A stretch of 64,000 nt of DNA from positions 4,331,487 through 4,395,486 of the forward strand of contig OW203738.1 of assembly GCA_934045075.1 (NCBI GenBank). Reading direction: 5' to 3'. Source of the DNA: Yponomeuta sedellus (lineage: Eukaryota > Arthropoda > Insecta > Lepidoptera > Yponomeutidae). The notes beneath the pieces are model-generated. The model did no database searches. It was not told the origin of the DNA and saw only the letters and a list, made by a program, of their open reading frames with translations. Both the position numbers and the translations under genes were made by a program. This document shows positions 43,059 to 55,279 of this stretch, in pieces (within the stretch, counting starts at the first letter, position 1; each line of letters begins with the position of its first letter).

Positions 43059-44505
43059 ATGGAGACGCAAAGTGACGAGACAATGGATACTATTCTGGAG
43101 CATGGTGAAGACTATTTAGATGAGGACTTATTACAGCGATACCTATTCGATAGAGAGAGAGTTAATGGAGAAGGCAGGAGGAGGTCGTATTATGAAGAGA
43201 GTCAGGTCTACGGAAAGTGAGGAGGAGGGATGGACACAGGTAAAAGGAAAAAGTACCAAGAAAAAATTACAATCAAAAAGTGAAAATGAACAAGAAGAAG
43301 AAACTAGTTTTGAAGTCACCATAACCTGCAAAGAAGCCTTGCCTGAACAAATAGGTATGGCAAGACTGTTAATGTCTGAGAACATAATTAATGTCATGAG
43401 AGTAAGATACATGAATGCATAAAGAGCTATTATTCAATTCAAAGATGAGAAAAGTATGGAGAGCATCTTGCAAAACAAGAAGTTAGTAGAAATGGGCATG
43501 AAATGTTATAAAACTCAAGAAGTTAACATTTGCTATGGAACAATAAAGGACATAGAGATCAGCGTCACCGAGGATGAGCTACTCCAGGACTTGGACAGTC
43601 CAGAAGTGCCCATAGAATCGGTCAAGAGGTTAAAAAGGAGGATCTTTGATTCCATTGAATGGGATGACAGTGAGGTGGTGAGAATTGGATTCAAGGGCGC
43701 ATCTGTACCCGAAAGTATTTATTTATTTGGTTCTCGAGTCAAGGTAGCCAGGTACATATTTCCAGTAACCCAATGTTCAAAATGCTGGAGATACGGACAT
43801 ACGAACAAACTTTGCCCATTTAATAGAACAGTGTGCCCAAAATGTGGTGGGTATCATAACAACTGTGATGCCCGAAAGTTTCAATGTGTGAACTGCGGCG
43901 GAAAGCACTTAGCGATGGCGAAGACATGTCCTTCATATGTCAAAGAGAGATGGGTACGAGAGATCATGGCTGAGTCCTCGGTAACATACAAGCAGGCTTC
44001 AAAGACATACCAACCAGGAACAGCCTCTCAGCACCAATCTATACCAAAGGCGACGGATTTCCCTAAACTGAGGAACACACAGAATTCGGTAGTTGAAACA
44101 CCTGAGCCCTCCTCCAGCCAACATAATTATGCTGAGGTGGCAAAGACAGATGTTCCAGTTAGACAGAAGGAGAAGAAGATAAGAGTGGTAAATGCCCGAA
44201 GAGATGGTATGAAGAAACGTGTTATTGAGACAGAGTCCGCCACTAGCTCTGAGGACCAGGAAGAGGAGAGCGAGGGTCATGAGGCTCACGAATCTGATAA
44301 TGAAGAAGACACAAACACACGGAAAGGAGCGATTAAAGAATTGTTACAGAAAATTAAACATATTATTTGCTCTAAGAGATACCCAACGTTCTCTGATAAG
44401 ATAGTGGCTGGTGCTAAATTAGTATGGGAATGGGCTCTGAAATTTATAGTTGAAAAGATATTCGAGTGGCCGATACTATCATCAATCTTTTTCCAAAATG
44501 GGTAA
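43059..44505 (+). pseudogene. ORF1 (gag-like) of the non-LTR element, broken
   Basis: The likely start is the ATG at 43059 (METQSDETMDTILEHGEDYL). The frame shifts by about 43140-43165 into the frame used from 43120 on. A TAA at 43420-43422 then interrupts it before the long frame ending at 44505. Three zinc-knuckle-like motifs lie at about 43770-43940: CSKCWRYGHTNKLC (a regular C-x2-C-x4-H-x4-C), CPKCGGYHNNC and CVNCGGKHLAMAKTC. Downstream is a charged, acidic and basic region. This protein class binds element RNA to form the retrotransposition particle. The ORF1 stop overlaps the ORF2 start by 8 bases (ATGGGTAA). Confidence 0.85.
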
Positions 44506-47500
44506 AAAGAGTCCTAATAATTCAGTGTTGAACATAGTTCACTGGAACGCTCAAAGCCTACGCCCGAAACTATTAGTGTTGGGACAAATTTTAATACAAG
44601 AAAAAGTGCATATTGCCGTGGTAACCGAGTCCTGGTTAGAACCGGATAGTAATTTAAGTATCAGTGAATATAATGTGTATCGGAAAGACAGATGGGATTC
44701 CTACGGAGGCATAGCTGTTTTGGTGCATCAAAGTGTAAGAGCTGAAGTTGTTCAGGTAAATGCTGCTTTTCCTGGGGTTGATTTATTGTGTTTAAGGATA
44801 TTGAATTGTGAGGTTCTAGACTATGTTATTGGTATATATTCTCCACCTAGTGCACGCATGCTGCAAGATGATTGGGATACTATTTTTGAACATTTCGTGA
44901 CTAAAAGTATTTTTATTGGAGATCTAAATTGCCACCACTCAAATTGGTCTAGCAAAACTGAAGCTAAAGGAACTGCACTCTTGGATAGCATAACTGACCA
45001 CAACCTAGTTACTCTTAATGATGGATCTCCAACACGAGTTAAAGTAGTCAGTGGAATCCTTCAGCAAACAGCGCCGGATGTATCTATTGCCACATCAGAC
45101 ATGGCTGTTAAATTCAGTTGGAGAGTCATTAATGGGTCTTTCGGTAGTGACCACCTCATAGTTAAAATTAGCTCTGAGGTCTTACATGACCGACTGGGCC
45201 AAATACCGAGACCTTTTGGAGAGTTTGTGTGCTGAAATGACACCGACTAATTCTAGTACGACTATTCAAACAGATTATGATCAATTTATGAGTGTAATAA
45301 GCAATGCGGCTGACAACTCTATTCCAACAATAAAAATTTGCGATAATCCACGACGTATAGACAAGTTTAAGCCAAAACCGTACTGGAATCAGGATTTGTC
45401 ACGTGCAGTTGCTGAGCGTAGGTTAGCTTTGACCAATTTGAGAAAAAACCCAACTCCAGATAACTTAGTTATATTAAAACAAAAGATCACTAACGCCCAA
45501 AAATTAATCAGAAATGCAAAAAATAAAGCATGGCAAGACTTCTGCAGCTCCATAGATAGTACAGTTTCATCCAGCGAAATGTGGCGACGAATGAGATGGC
45601 TGAAAGGGTATCAAACTCCTAAACATAGAGTAGGCCAAGAAAAGACCCTAAATATGCTCCAAGACTTAACGCCAGACTATGTATCGGGGGATATGCCTCA
45701 AATCACACCGGAGAAATCTATTTTATCGACGCCCATTCCGCTTCATGAACTATTGAAAATTGTATAAAAACTAAGGACACAGCCCCAGGAACAGATAGTG
45801 TCTCTTTTTCAATGATAAAAAATCTGCCTACAAATGGAAAATTAATACTGTTAAACATTTATAATAGAATTCTATCCACTCAGTTTGTACCTACACAATG
45901 GAGAAATGTTAAAATAGTACCCATACCTAAACATAACAGTAACGATGTAAACAACCCTGACGCTAGGCCCATTGCTTTAATGTCTTGCCTGTGTAAAATA
46001 TTCCATGTAATAATATGTCGTAGAATGGAGTGGTGGTTGGAAAAGACCAAATGTTTCGATGACTCGACTATAGGCTTTAGAAAATCGCAATCCTGTTTAG
46101 ACAACTTAACACGATTAATTACCTACATTCAAATGGGCTTTTCACTAAACAACGTCTCACTAGGTTGCTTTATTGACATAGATAGTGAACAATGTGAATG
46201 TAACATATTTAATTTTGACAATGCAAAAACTCAAAATTGATAGCGATGTTTGCAAATATTTGTGGAATTATCTGAAGGAGAGACACCTTAGTATAGATCT
46301 TGTTAACAACGAGATATTAAGTAGGTACACGGGCAGGGGGCTGGCGCAGGGCGATCCGCTCTCGCCAATCCTGTTTAATGTAGTTACCTACGTCATCTAT
46401 TTGTCACAGTATAAGAGACGTGTACATTTCACAGTATGCAGATGATTTCGTTATTTACACAGCTAGCAATACATTGGAAGATACCACTTTTAAAATTCAA
46501 TCTGCTTTAAATTGTTTGTCATCACTTATAGAAGAAATTGGTCTTAGTATTTCATATCTTAAAACTAAATTATGTGTCTTTAAAAAAGGGATAAATCGTC
46601 AAGATGTTAATAAAACTAGTATAGAAGATCAAAGTATCTCGTCTCTCGTAGACTGTGTCAAGTATCTCGGACTTTGGTTAGATTGTAGTCTTCGTTGGGG
46701 AAGACATATTAATTACTTAGTTGAAAAAACCCAAAAAAATTTAAATGTACCTATTTAAGTCCTTAGCGGGGTCGCAGTGGGGTATTCATCAAATACACTT
46801 ACGTAGATTGTATATTTCTATAATTCGCAGTAGACGTGATTATGCAAGTTTTCTTTATAACACTGCAGCGCAAACTCATTTAAACAAACTTATCAAGGTG
46901 CAGAATCAAGCAATGAGAGTGGTTGGTGGTTTCATAAAAAGTACTCCAGTGCATCTAATGGAAAGTGAGTTGTGTCTCCCCCCGTTACATCTACGTAGGT
47001 TATTTTTAGCTAGTAAATTCTGGCTTCGAGCAAAATCGATTGAAAACAATAACGCCATAACTCTAATACAAAATTTTGTAGACCGATCACCATTAGATAG
47101 TTTTTACTGGACAATTAAGAAACTCCCATTGTTACTAAAAATTCATCAAAAGTTAAGTGACCAACCAATGCACTCGAGCCCCTTATTAGATAGTTTACAC
47201 TGAGTACATAGGTCAGCAACATAAATATAAAGGATGCGATCTCCCTCAAAGTCCAAGATATAGATAAGGCGAAGAGACTTTATGATAATACCTACTTACG
47301 AGACAAATGTACAATACTATTAGAGAATAAGTACTCATGCAGTTATAAGATATTTACTGATGCATCTAAGGATGATCAAAACAAGGTAGGAGCTGCATTA
47401 TTGGATCCTCAGATTAGCCAGGTTAAAAAATACAAAATAGATTCCAATATATCTATCATGTACGCTGAACTATTTGCTATAGAACAAGCCTTAACTCATA

Positions 47501-48247
47501 TCTCCGATTTAGAGCAAATGAACATTGTAATTCTCACGGATTCCAAGAGTGCACTCCAGCATTTGGCACGTTGTACCTCGACTTTTCGAGGGTCTCCGAT
47601 TGCCTACCGAATCCTGGAATTCATACATCAGGCGCAGGTAGCAAACAAAAGTTTAACTCTGCAATGGATTCCATCCCATGTAGGCTTAGAGGGTAATGAA
47701 GTGGTAGATCGAGCTGCCGAACAAGCTTGTGAAGATGGTTACTCTAGCCTTTTTCCTCCATTCTATCTTGATTTAGTACACTATGTAAAAGAAGACTGTT
47801 ATGATGCGTGGAAACACTTTTATGAGGAAAAAAGTTCGAGTAAAGGAATTTGGTATCGCACTATACAACGGGAACTCCCACGTAGACCGTGGTTTGAGAA
47901 TTCCTCTATGGACAGATCGGAAGTGGTAGCTGCATTGAGAACTCGTTCCGGGCACCTCCCCCTCGGCAAGTTTACACACTTGATGGGCAAAGTAGATTCA
48001 CCAAACTGTACGGAATGTGGGGTAATAGAAGATGTGTATCACTTGTTGATGGAGTGTGTCAGGACAGAGTCTCGACGAATACAAATTTATAACAATTGTA
48101 TACCTATTTAGTAATATCGGTGTGTGTAACCTTGTATTATCTGACCCTACGTCAGATGATGCAAGGTTACTTTACAAACTGGTGATTTTTGGTATGCGAG
48201 CCAGAACTCAAGACATGAGTGCTGGACCGCACGGCGGAAGTCACTAG
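44498..48247 (+). pseudogene. ORF2 (endonuclease-RT-RNase H) of the non-LTR element, broken
   Basis: It starts ATGGGTAAAAAG at 44498. The AP-endonuclease domain shows HWNAQSL, TESWL, GDLNCHHSNW and GSDHLI (to about 45175). The frame changes near 45186-45235, near 45765, near 46190, near 46410 and near 46740. RT motifs are still readable: ARPIALMS and GFRKSQS (45965-46095), LAQGDPLSPILFN (about 46340-46378) and YADDFVIY (about 46435-46458). RNase H follows with FTDASK (47355), AELFAIEQAL, LTDSKSAL and WIPSHVGLEGNEVVDRA (about 47665-47715). A C-terminal CTECG...HLLMEC motif (about 48010-48060) is typical of the group. Each fragment is a relic of one polyprotein, not a separate gene. Confidence 0.88.
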
Positions 48248-48417
48248 TCTTTAGTCTTTAGTTGGGTGAGAATGAATTAATTTTTGTTGCATTACATAGT
48301 GAGTTCATTTAGTCTTTAATGTGTAGCCTTATAAGGGTGACATTGTCGCTGTGCTACAAAACCTTTTTCTAATAAAGATTATATATATATATATATATAT
48401 ATAAAAAAAAACAGTTA

Positions 48418-49370
48418 ACGGCTAACAAATATTTTAAGAAAATAATCTGCAACGAAAGAGTTAGGTACAACATTACTTTAATGCAAATTAATATTAATAG
48501 AATTTCATTGTCCTTTTTACGCAAAGTACCATGTATGAGTTGTAGCACAGTTAAATGAATTTACACCATACACGTAAAGGTTAATCAGCTGTCGACTACT
48601 CTACTCGTCTGAAAAATTAAGACAAAAGTTTACGTCCTAATATGTTTTGTATTGCCGATGTAACTATAAGTCAATGCGTCTTTCAGCGCCCACCGGCATA
48701 TATAATACATACATACACCACGAACAAGAAACATCCTTGACCGTGAATTGAGATTTAAGAAGTTATTTTATTTTATAGATTCCATTCATTCAATGGAAGT
48801 AATTCTGAGTGTGGCCCTTCCCTAATAAAAAAAGTCTACCTGTGTGTGGTAGAATATATTACTCAGAACAAGGACTATATTTAAGTTCTTATCCTGAGAT
48901 ATATTAAAATAAAAAATGTCAAAAAAAGCAGAGCACATTCAAAACATGCTACAAAACTGATTATCGAAGTATATTTTATGAAGATTATTAAAATTAATTC
49001 TGTCACAACTCGCAGAATTTAAAATAAAATATTTATAATTTTTTTAAGGGCTCGCATTGTGGCACCTCTGCTTGAATGAAATTGTTTTTTTATATTGTTT
49101 GAGAGATTAACTGTTTTCAACTTTCTGAAGATTTAAATCAACTTCTAATCGTAACTAGATCTGGCTGGATCCTTTGGCTGGATCCTGTTGATCGGCTCTT
49201 CGACGTGAAATCCTTTCGTTCGACTATTATTTCCTGAATTTCTACTATAATACCTTGTTAACATTACTTGCCTGGTGCAAACGGTTCAACACGGTCAACT
49301 TATCGATTCTTAGACAGCATCATCCTTCCCGAAAAGATGTAAGACGAAACACCCGTAGATGTACCCTTGG
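48418..49370. other. Intergenic AT-rich sequence
   Basis: No gene or repeat was recognised. The 3' part is presumably the promoter and 5' UTR of the Myb/SANT gene that starts at 49408. A tctggctggatcctttggct / ggctggatcctgttg near-duplicate lies at 49160-49190. Confidence 0.4.
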
Positions 49371-49407
49371 GAAAAGGTAGAAAGACGGGCGTAATGATGT
49401 CTCAATA

Positions 49408-50720
49408 ATGGATGGCAGGCCAAGAAGTATCCATGTCACATCGTTACAGAAAAGAAAACTCGTCAAGCTGATCGCGAAGAATCCCGAGCTTATTGCGTGC
49501 AAGGTTACTCAGAATTTCAATTACAAGGATTCCCATCGTCTGTGGCAAAGCATCGCTAACGAATGCAACTCCCTTCCTGGGGCTAAGAAGACATGGAGAC
49601 AATGGCGAAAAGTAAGATTATTATTACTCTGACTTATCAACTATTTCATTGTTTCAAAGAGAAAGCAAGGAGGGAAGGTGGATTTTCACGATAAAGTGTA
49701 TTAAATGTAAGATTATTTAAAAACTCTTACTCCTCTCAACTTCTGATGAACTAACAAGTGCCCAAGGTATGCGTTTGCTGCGCTACATTATGTGCGCTTA
49801 GTTAAATTGTGTAGAATTATTTATGACAAAACATTGAAACCTTCTGAGGTGCTTGCTGCTCAGCTACAGCATCTGCCAAGCCATTTGCTATGCTCTGTGC
49901 CTAAAAGGTTATATTGTACCTGTAAAATGCTATTGTGGGCTTAAATCCCAGTAGGTGCTAATGACATTGTTACTGAGTAACATACATTTGTAGTATCATT
50001 ACCAACCATTACTCTAACTGTGAAGGAAAACATTGTGAGGAAACCCAAGGAGCTGAGTGTTACATAACTCAGATGTTCACAAAACTTAGAACTTGCTACA
50101 TATATTGACTCAACAATGAGGCTAAATGTGGAATTCAGGTGTAATCAACAAAATAATCCTATTAGATGCATAATAGAATCTAATAAGTTCAATTTACGTT
50201 TTAGACATTTCAAGATCTTAGAGCGAAAGCAAAAAAACAACAGAAGGAAATGAATGGAGAGATCCCTGTCTCAGCAATCATGTTTTCTCCTGATGAACGT
50301 GTTGTCTTGGGCTTTAAGAATGCTCCTGAGCACTCTGCTGCCCAGCCTAGCGAGGACTCCAATCTCATGCCATTAGCACAGGAAGATATCATCATTCCGG
50401 ATAACTTTCCTACAGCAGACACAGAAATGGAATCAAACGACCATCAAGAGACGATTAGTGAACCCAAGTCACCTCCTGAAGTAAAAGTCTTCAGCCGGAG
50501 GTCAGAAAGAAAAGTGTTGCCAAAACTAAAAAGAACATACAAAAGACGTACAAATGACTGCTATCTCAACTGTGATCTGCTAGCTACTCAGGAGCAAGAG
50601 AAAATTAGAATTAAGGAAGACTACTTAACTTTCAAGAAAGAATACTTGAGACAGAAACTAAAGCTTATGAAAGAGCAGACGGAAGCACTGAAAAGTATAG
50701 CTAGAGAATTGTCTAAATAA
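49408..50720 (+). CDS. Myb/SANT-like (zeste-type) DNA-binding protein, two exons
   Basis: Exon 1 is 49408-49611 and exon 2 is 50205-50720. They are joined in phase 0 (donor AAA|GTAAGA, acceptor TTTTAG|ACA), giving 239 residues. The ATG at 49408 is preceded by an in-frame TAG at 49378 with no ATG between. Residues ~10-85 form a Myb/SANT-like domain of the zeste type: a basic start (TSLQKRKLVKLI), W at LWQSIANECN, and across the junction WRQWRK-TFQDLRAKAKKQQ, the W..WRK..QDL.AK.KK pattern of that family. The middle (residues ~90-180) is acidic and Ser/Pro-rich. The last ~45 residues (EKIRIKEDYLTFKKEYLRQK ...) are predicted to form a coiled coil. Such proteins are usually nuclear transcriptional regulators; many are lineage-specific or transposon-derived. 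The role here is unknown. Confidence 0.8.
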
Positions 50721-51463
50721 CAATAATTTAACATCACTGTGTAATGTAATATTTGTTTAACAAAGTACAATGTATTGTATTAGTAAATTACGAATTATTC
50801 TCAAAATATTAATTTTTTTTTACAGACTACATTCATAGATAGCATTAAACAATCATGCAATCATGTCGTTCAAATATTAAGCCATTCATAACATACGTTA
50901 TAAGGGTCAGACGGCCACATACAGGCGGATTCCATTTCGAAATATTGATGTGGCTGGCACATGGCATTATAGTAAAGAATGACTACCTACATTAATACAT
51001 AATCAATCTTGTAGAGTTATTTTTGTGCAGTAAACTTTGAGATTAATTTCGTGCAGTGCAGTAGTTTCTGTCACATCCAAGTGGTGAATGGTGAAGCTGA
51101 ATGCACTGACCTCTCTCATAATTTAATATAGGTTAACGACAGCATATCAACCTTTTCATTCGTGCCATTCACACCACAATTTCACACCTTTAAAAAAAGT
51201 GTGAATGGCATTTCAATCTCGATACTATCTTTATTTATACTGTGCGGTAACTTTAATCTGAGGCATAACTATCATTTTAAAAAATCAATCTGTCAGCGAT
51301 CAAATCTCAATTGTGTGTGACTAAGAATTGAATTGTGATTGGTGATTGTTTGCACTGGACACAAGTTATGTTGTTGTTGTTCTCAATTCTTTCTGCTGTT
51401 ATTTTTGTAATTATCATCTATTTATTTTTACGGTGAAGTGTTTTAAATGGTGGTTTATTCATC
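50721..51463. other. Intergenic region / GPANK1 upstream
   Basis: No gene or named repeat was seen. ccattcacaccacaatttca near 51165 and aagtgtgaatggc near 51198 form a small inverted repeat (gtgaatgg/ccattcac). The proximal 40 bp should hold the 5' UTR of the following gene. Confidence 0.4.
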
Positions 51464-52408
51464 ATGCCACCCGCCAATAATTATAGAAATTTCGTAAAGG
51501 CTTCAGTTTCTTCGCCTTCAACTTCTGAATCCGTTCAACCAAAACACTACGTCAGTGGGGAAGAAGCCAAACGCATCTACCTGAATGAGGTTAAGGACGC
51601 ATCCACGTCAAGAAACAAGCATAAACGACCAATCTCACGTGAAGATAACCACAACAATGCAAAGAAATCAAGAAAAACAACGCTCCAGCTTACTGAAAGA
51701 GACTATTTCGTAGCAGCTCAAAATAACGATGTAGAAACCGTGAAACAAGGCTTGAAGGACCAACCTGAGATGCTTAACGCCATTGATGAGTTCGGTTGGA
51801 GTTTATTAATGATTGCGTGTCAATCAAATTCAGTCCAAACTGCCGAAGAATTGTTAAAACTAGGAGCAGACACTTCTCTCAGAGACAAAGCTGGCAACTC
51901 GGCTCGGAGCTTAGTTATCAAGAATAAAAACCTTCAAATTGCTGAATTGCTACTGAATAATGCTGATGATAAAAAAGTTCAAGAGAAACCAATAAGAGCA
52001 AGGAGGCAGAAAAAGCTACAAGAGACAGAATACACTTGTGAAATCTGTAGCAGTACTTATCCAGACAAAGTACGGCATTTGGTATCCACCGAGCACAATA
52101 TTAACGCAAGCAAAGGCAAAAAGGTACCCCCTTGCTACAAATTACCTGAAACTAATAAAGGCTTTCAGATTATGCTAAAAACTGGCTGGGATAAAGGTAC
52201 TGGTCTAGGCTATGATGGTTCAGGCATTCAGTACCCAATAAGAGTTGTACAGAAAAAAGATCGAAAAGGTATAGGGCATGAAGACAGAAACACAAAAGTG
52301 GAATCTAAGGAGGAAGTTAAATTGAAGCAGAAGAGTAAAAAGTTGTTACAAAGAGAAGAGAGAAGAAATAAGAACATAGAAATAAACTTTAGAAGAGAAT
52401 TTTATTAA
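51464..52408 (+). CDS. GPANK1: GPANK1-like protein (ankyrin repeats + G-patch)
   Basis: One intact frame of 314 residues. The order matches vertebrate GPANK1/BAT4: a polar N-terminus, ankyrin repeats at residues ~80-165 (DYFVAAQNNDVETVKQGL, GWSLLMIACQSNSVQTAEEL, GADTSLRDKAGNSA), a C2H2-like knuckle (C192, C195, H205, H211), and a G-patch at ~231-272 (GFQIMLKTGWDKGTGLGYDG, then GIQYPI and KKDRKGIG). The C-terminus is very basic. G-patch domains often dock on DEAH-box RNA helicases, so an RNA-processing role in the nucleus is likely by family; the protein itself is poorly studied. It is slightly shorter than the ~356-residue human protein. The ATG follows a short leader. The gene ends about 580 bp from the end of colt, which is convergent. 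Confidence 0.9.
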   Translation: MPPANNYRNFVKASVSSPSTSESVQPKHYVSGEEAKRIYLNEVKDASTSRNKHKRPISREDNHNNAKKSRKTTLQLTERDYFVAAQNNDVETVKQGLKDQPEMLNAIDEFGWSLLMIACQSNSVQTAEELLKLGADTSLRDKAGNSARSLVIKNKNLQIAELLLNNADDKKVQEKPIRARRQKKLQETEYTCEICSSTYPDKVRHLVSTEHNINASKGKKVPPCYKLPETNKGFQIMLKTGWDKGTGLGYDGSGIQYPIRVVQKKDRKGIGHEDRNTKVESKEEVKLKQKSKKLLQREERRNKNIEINFRREFY

Positions 52409-52991
52409 AATTTGCATTATGATCATATAAAGTACAACTATTTTACACTACCCTGCAAACTGCCAGTATCTGGATTGAGAATTTAGCAAAATAAATACAT
52501 ACTGAAGTTTCTGTCTGTAGAAACAAAAGTAATTGATAGCAATAAATTGATTATTGATTTTTATAGGTAAACACATTGTTGACCATCTCAATGAAATTCT
52601 AAATTATGAACTATTTAAAATATTACAAAACTTCCTAAAGCACCATTATTACCGTAATTCCAGATTCACTTGTCAGACTCTTCTGGAAAAAAATCATGTA
52701 AGTGAATCAGGAATTATTATTCAATTTTGTAATTAATATCCAATTGATGTATTTATAACAAAAATAATTTCTCAAATAAAACAAAGACACTGTCAAATGA
52801 TAATAAGTATAATTATGTACAAATATGATTTTCTTTTATTTAGTTCTTATATTGCAGCTACAGTAAAATGTTTATTACATCTATGTTTATTGCATTGTAA
52901 TAATATAAAAATATTCTTGTTTCTATACAATACTTTTGAAACTTAAATCAACAACCATTGCTAACATGAACACAGCCAACATTTAGGGCTA
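52409..52991. other. Intergenic, between convergent 3' ends
   Basis: AT-rich. AATAAA-type signals (aaaataaatac near 52490, aaataaaacaaag near 52775) could serve the GPANK1 3' end. The minus strand below 52992 should hold the colt 3' UTR. The plus open frame at 52554-52736 contains an attcacttg ... caagtgaat-like inverted repeat and has no domain. It is not called a gene. Confidence 0.4.
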
Positions 52992-53888
52992 TCAAAGCCC
53001 TGGTGCAATATAGTTCAAGAATTTAATAGCTAGCTCGAAGCCTACAAAACACGCAGCATTTGCCGGGAAAGCCCTTAACATTACAGGTGTGACACCTTTA
53101 TAGAGAGCACGTGGGCCTTCCTTTTCCATCAACTGTTTGAACACATCTCTCATGCCATTGGGGTATGTTCCTTCAGGGGCTGTTTGTAGTCTGCTCTTCA
53201 GGACATCTGCTGGCATAGCAACCAGCCAGTTGGCAATACCGGCACACCCTCCAGCTGTTATAGTAGCAAAAAGCTTCTTGTTAGCACTTGCATCTTCAGG
53301 CACTAGTACCTCTTTGACCCATTCGTAAGTCATGAAGTACATTCCACTGGCAGGAACATCTCTGAGGATTGTGGCAACACTGCCTTTGTAAATGCTGCGT
53401 ATGCCGCCTTCGGCGTATAGCTGCTTAGCACAGTCAACCATGCCGGCATACTTCTGTGGGCCTGTACCACCCTGCTGGATTTGAAGAAGGCATTTTATTC
53501 TCTCGCCTGGCGCCATGATGGATGTAGTAAAGATTCCGGAGAAGGAACCGGCGGCGAATAGCTCGCCCTTCGTCAACACTTGATTCTGGTCTTGTTTGAT
53601 TAAAGTCTTGCCGAGTCCGAATCCAAAGAAGCTAATGGCAAATATCGGCGCTACTCCTGTGAGAGGAGCGGACATGCCCTTGTAGAGACCTCGGAATCCC
53701 TCTCGTTGTACTGTTTTCTTGAAACAGTCGAAGGTACCCGCGTACAATGCGGTTTCGCCAGGTTTTGGAAGCGGCATAGTCTGCAATCTCACTTTAACGG
53801 TGTCCATCGGATGTCCAGCCAGGACGGTGCATACGCCTCCGAATCCACCGCTGAGAAAATATTTAATAGGGCTGCTGTTTTCAGACAT
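52992..53888 (-). CDS. colt: Mitochondrial carnitine/acylcarnitine carrier (SLC25A20, colt)
   Basis: 298 residues in one uninterrupted frame. It exchanges acylcarnitine for free carnitine across the inner mitochondrial membrane, feeding fatty acids to beta-oxidation. The three ~100-residue carrier repeats are complete. Their signatures are PMDTVKVR (27-34), PGERIKCL (127-134) and PADVLKSR (226-233). The second has C in place of the usual K/R, as in the carnitine carrier subfamily, and is extended by [26 protein letters not shown] (176-190) and [14 protein letters not shown] (272-285) are near-invariant in SLC25A20. The start [18 protein letters not shown] aligns with the family; an upstream in-frame ATG at 53924 would add 12 residues with no counterpart and is not preferred. 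There are no introns here, so either the gene lost them or its introns lie only in the 5' UTR. Confidence 0.95.
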   Translation of the reverse strand: MSENSSPIKYFLSGGFGGVCTVLAGHPMDTVKVRLQTMPLPKPGETALYAGTFDCFKKTVQREGFRGLYKGMSAPLTGVAPIFAISFFGFGLGKTLIKQDQNQVLTKGELFAAGSFSGIFTTSIMAPGERIKCLLQIQQGGTGPQKYAGMVDCAKQLYAEGGIRSIYKGSVATILRDVPASGMYFMTYEWVKEVLVPEDASANKKLFATITAGGCAGIANWLVAMPADVLKSRLQTAPEGTYPNGMRDVFKQLMEKEGPRALYKGVTPVMLRAFPANAACFVGFELAIKFLNYIAPGL

Positions 53889-55275
53889 TTTTACTAAGTA
53901 CAGGTAAAACGGGGGAATAAACAACTTTTATTTCAACTTTCACACACACACTGAACTGCACCGAACCAACTAGGACAAATGTCAAAGTCCAACTCTCATT
54001 GCTTGATGGATAAATTGAAAAATTGATTCATCGCTCTGTGATATAATCATAAATTATTCAGCTCCGGAGCATTCGGGTGCTGTCTTTCATTCAATGTCTT
54101 TGTCATTGTTCAAATTAAAGCTACAGAAGCGTGAACGATTCTTTGAAAATAAAAGCAAAACATCTATCTAAAATCGAACCGCGAACGGTAGAAAATGAGT
54201 GAATAAGTGTGGGCAATACTTTTTTGACGTCTGACACAGAACAATAGCCACAGAAAAACTAAAAAAATAGCACATTTTTAATCTATGAGCACATGAATGA
54301 AATTATTCTGTGAATATGAAGTTTTATTTTGAAATGTAAAATAGTATAAGTTAGGACTTAAGTTTCGTACATGGTCCTGTAAAATAAAAATATTAAAAAA
54401 AAAAAAAGTTTTATTTTGTATCTGTGGCACAGTGCTATTATTGATACGGCAATTGCCGTAATATACGGTAATTCATGGATGTTTTTTCTAATATATGGTA
54501 TACGGCAGGATTTCGACTACCGTATCATATAATACGGCAATTTAAGTCCAACATGCTCGTAAGCTTAAAACAAAAAATACTACAAACGAAACGTAATAAA
54601 TGTGTCCAATTTTCGGGATTTCCCAAAGAAAATTTTCGTGCTGACATTTATTGAACTAGATGTCTCATGCAATCTATTTTTTATGTCCCACTCTTAGCTA
54701 AACAAGCTATTCGAAATAAGGCGGACAAAATTTCAGGTGTCAGGACTTCAGGAGATATGCTTATCAAAATTAAAAGCAAAGAAAAATATTAATTGCACAA
54801 GCAGTGTATTAGAAACATAGGATGAAGAAAATATAGAAAGTTGAAAATGTACTTACCATTTTTGTGTTTCAATCACTAATTATTTAATTAAAAGATAATA
54901 CGACAGATCTGCGATTTTGTTTAATAAATACGGCAATTTGAAGGTTTCGATACTGCAACCCAGATTTTGACGATAAAATAAACACTGATCTGTGGTTTTA
55001 TTTATTCAAAGAGTAGGTCACAAATTATACAGGTACAGATAGGAATCGACCAATAGAAAGGCCCGGAACGTAGTGGATTGACGTGACCACCATCCGTAGT
55101 GCATTCAGCACCCTATAGTCGATAAAAAAATGTATCGATATGCTAGGGATGCCCACCATACTATCGATACTATTCTACTGTTCAGAGAACCATTATTAAT
55201 TTTTAGGGGAAATGGAAACGATAAAAGTCAGAAGTAATTTTTTTTATTCAAGAAATTCAATGAAATAGATTTTTT
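53889..55275. other. colt upstream region and unassigned sequence
   Basis: The first ~300 bp should contain the colt promoter and 5' UTR. Near 54440-54550 the string atacggcaatt and its variants recur four to five times in both orientations (gatacggcaattgccgtaat, aatacggcaattt). I see no gene. Confidence 0.4.
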
Positions 55276-55279
55276 TCAA

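Larger units (their letters stand above)
42943..48408 (+). mobile_element. Near full-length non-LTR retrotransposon (I/R1-like), inactivated
   Basis: The 5.5-kb element is bounded by an exact 9-bp direct repeat, aaacagtta, at 42934-42942 and 48409-48417. It starts CAGTCGAG and has a 5' leader of about 116 bp, a gag-like ORF1, an overlapping ORF2 with endonuclease, reverse transcriptase and RNase H, a ~150-bp 3' UTR, and a tail of AATAAAG, a TA run and A-rich DNA. RNase H plus AP endonuclease and CCHC gag place it in the I/R1/LOA/Outcast group; the exact clade needs a tree. Several frameshifts and one in-frame stop mean that it cannot be active as it stands. Confidence 0.9.

Noticed and set aside
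43143..43412. Antisense open frame of 89 codons over the LINE ORF1
   Set aside because: Shadow of the acidic/basic gag coding strand; no domain.
45812..47203. Separate small genes between 45.8 and 47.2 kb
   Set aside because: They are frameshifted pieces of a single LINE ORF2, with RT motifs in order.
49320..49502. Minus frame opposite exon 1 of the Myb/SANT gene
   Set aside because: Shadow frame; the plus strand has a clear domain and splice sites.
53137..53907. Plus-strand frames opposite colt
   Set aside because: Antisense shadows of a strongly conserved coding region.
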